Below are positions 13,760 to 14,050 of a stretch of DNA of 14,050 nucleotides, piece by piece; the stretch's first letter is position 1, and each line of letters begins with the position of its first letter. This stretch comes from Flavobacteriaceae bacterium. Its GTDB lineage: Bacteria > Bacteroidota > Bacteroidia > Flavobacteriales > Flavobacteriaceae. A model generated the notes under the pieces. The model did no database searches and was not told where the DNA came from. It saw nothing but the letters and a program-made list of their open reading frames with translations. Position numbers and translations under genes: made by a program. The DNA is taken from contig JAUWLK010000045.1 in assembly GCA_030613745.1 (NCBI GenBank), positions 1 to 14,050 on the forward strand, given 5' to 3'.

Positions 13760-14050
13760 ATGAACAAAATACTAAAAGAGTTTAAACTATCAAGTTGGGC
13801 TATAAAAAACAAAATGACCGTTTTTGTATTATTGGTCATGATATTTCTTGCCGGAATCTTTTCTTATCAAAGTATGCCAAGAGAAGCTTTTCCAGAAATA
13901 GTAGTTCCACAAATATTTGTTTCAACTGTTTACCCGGGAAATTCAGCTATTGATATTGAAAAATTAATAACTCGCCCTTTAGAAAAAGAAATAAATGGTA
14001 TTTCGGGTGTAGATGAAATTATTTCAACTTCAATTGAAGGCTTTTCTTCA
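13760..14050 (+). CDS. RND efflux pump permease, N-terminal part (cut by window end)
   Basis: The first 97 residues of an inner-membrane RND transporter that runs off the window. Residues about 13-38 cover the first membrane helix (WAIKNKMTVFVLLVMIFLAG). The periplasmic start follows with the family pattern SMPREAFPEIVVPQIFVST, then VYPGNSAIDIEKLITRPLEKEINGISGVDEI, close to the PEDIExxxTxPLExxLxxxxGV signature of HAE-type drug pumps. The pump would use the proton gradient to export hydrophobic compounds through the adaptor and channel encoded just upstream. The substrate cannot be inferred. Confidence 0.93.
   Translation, partial: MNKILKEFKLSSWAIKNKMTVFVLLVMIFLAGIFSYQSMPREAFPEIVVPQIFVSTVYPGNSAIDIEKLITRPLEKEINGISGVDEIISTSIEGFSS

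Noticed and set aside
1..14050. Mobile elements, CRISPR arrays, toxin-antitoxin or phage genes
   Set aside because: No transposase, integrase, regular spaced repeats or paired small toxin genes were seen; base and codon use look uniform across the window.

Overview
The window is AT-rich chromosomal DNA from a member of the Bacteroidota, most likely the family Flavobacteriaceae. The evidence is the gene neighbourhood (yceD-rpmF, then fabH-accB-accC; pdxA divergent from ribE), the absence of Shine-Dalgarno sequences, several promoters of the Bacteroidota type (TTG or TTTG, about 20-21 bases, TAnnTTTG), a PID-CTERM small protein, and the flavobacterial style of the efflux and outer-membrane proteins. 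Species cannot be told from the sequence alone.

Layout. 1-123: the tail of a YugP-type membrane zinc metallopeptidase, converging on an Lrp/AsnC regulator (120-584, minus). 618-4549: a minus-strand lipid and ribosome block. yceD and rpmF come first and end at a strong terminator (3768-3797). fabH, accB and accC follow and end at a second terminator (618-641). They encode initiation of fatty acid synthesis and two subunits of acetyl-CoA carboxylase. A palindromic element lies between accB and accC. 4626-6382: pdxA (vitamin B6 synthesis, minus) and ribE (riboflavin synthase, plus) diverge. 6384-6563: a 59-residue PID-CTERM protein gene on the minus strand, ending one base from ribE. 6729-8249: a seven-helix membrane protein fused to a spermidine-synthase-like domain. 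8461-8534: a CAU-anticodon tRNA with its terminator. 8634-9230: an outer-membrane beta-barrel protein. 9211-10541: a short-chain polyprenyl diphosphate synthase and an unrecognised conserved small protein, minus strand. 10606 to the end: a TetR regulator, a TolC-type outer membrane factor, a lipoprotein adaptor and the start of an RND pump, packed as one operon behind a promoter that carries an inverted repeat typical of a TetR operator.

How the genes work together. Most of the window is housekeeping: AccB and AccC make the carboxylated biotin used to form malonyl-CoA, and FabH condenses malonyl-ACP with a starter acyl-CoA. PdxA and RibE make cofactors. The prenyl synthase supplies isoprenoid chains. 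The efflux operon is a complete tripartite system apart from the truncated pump gene, and its regulator probably represses its own promoter.

No phage, insertion sequence, CRISPR array or toxin-antitoxin pair was seen. The items most worth a second look are the PID-CTERM gene, the TetR operator and near-leaderless start, the fused spermidine-synthase-like protein, and the three compact convergent gene ends with no terminator.
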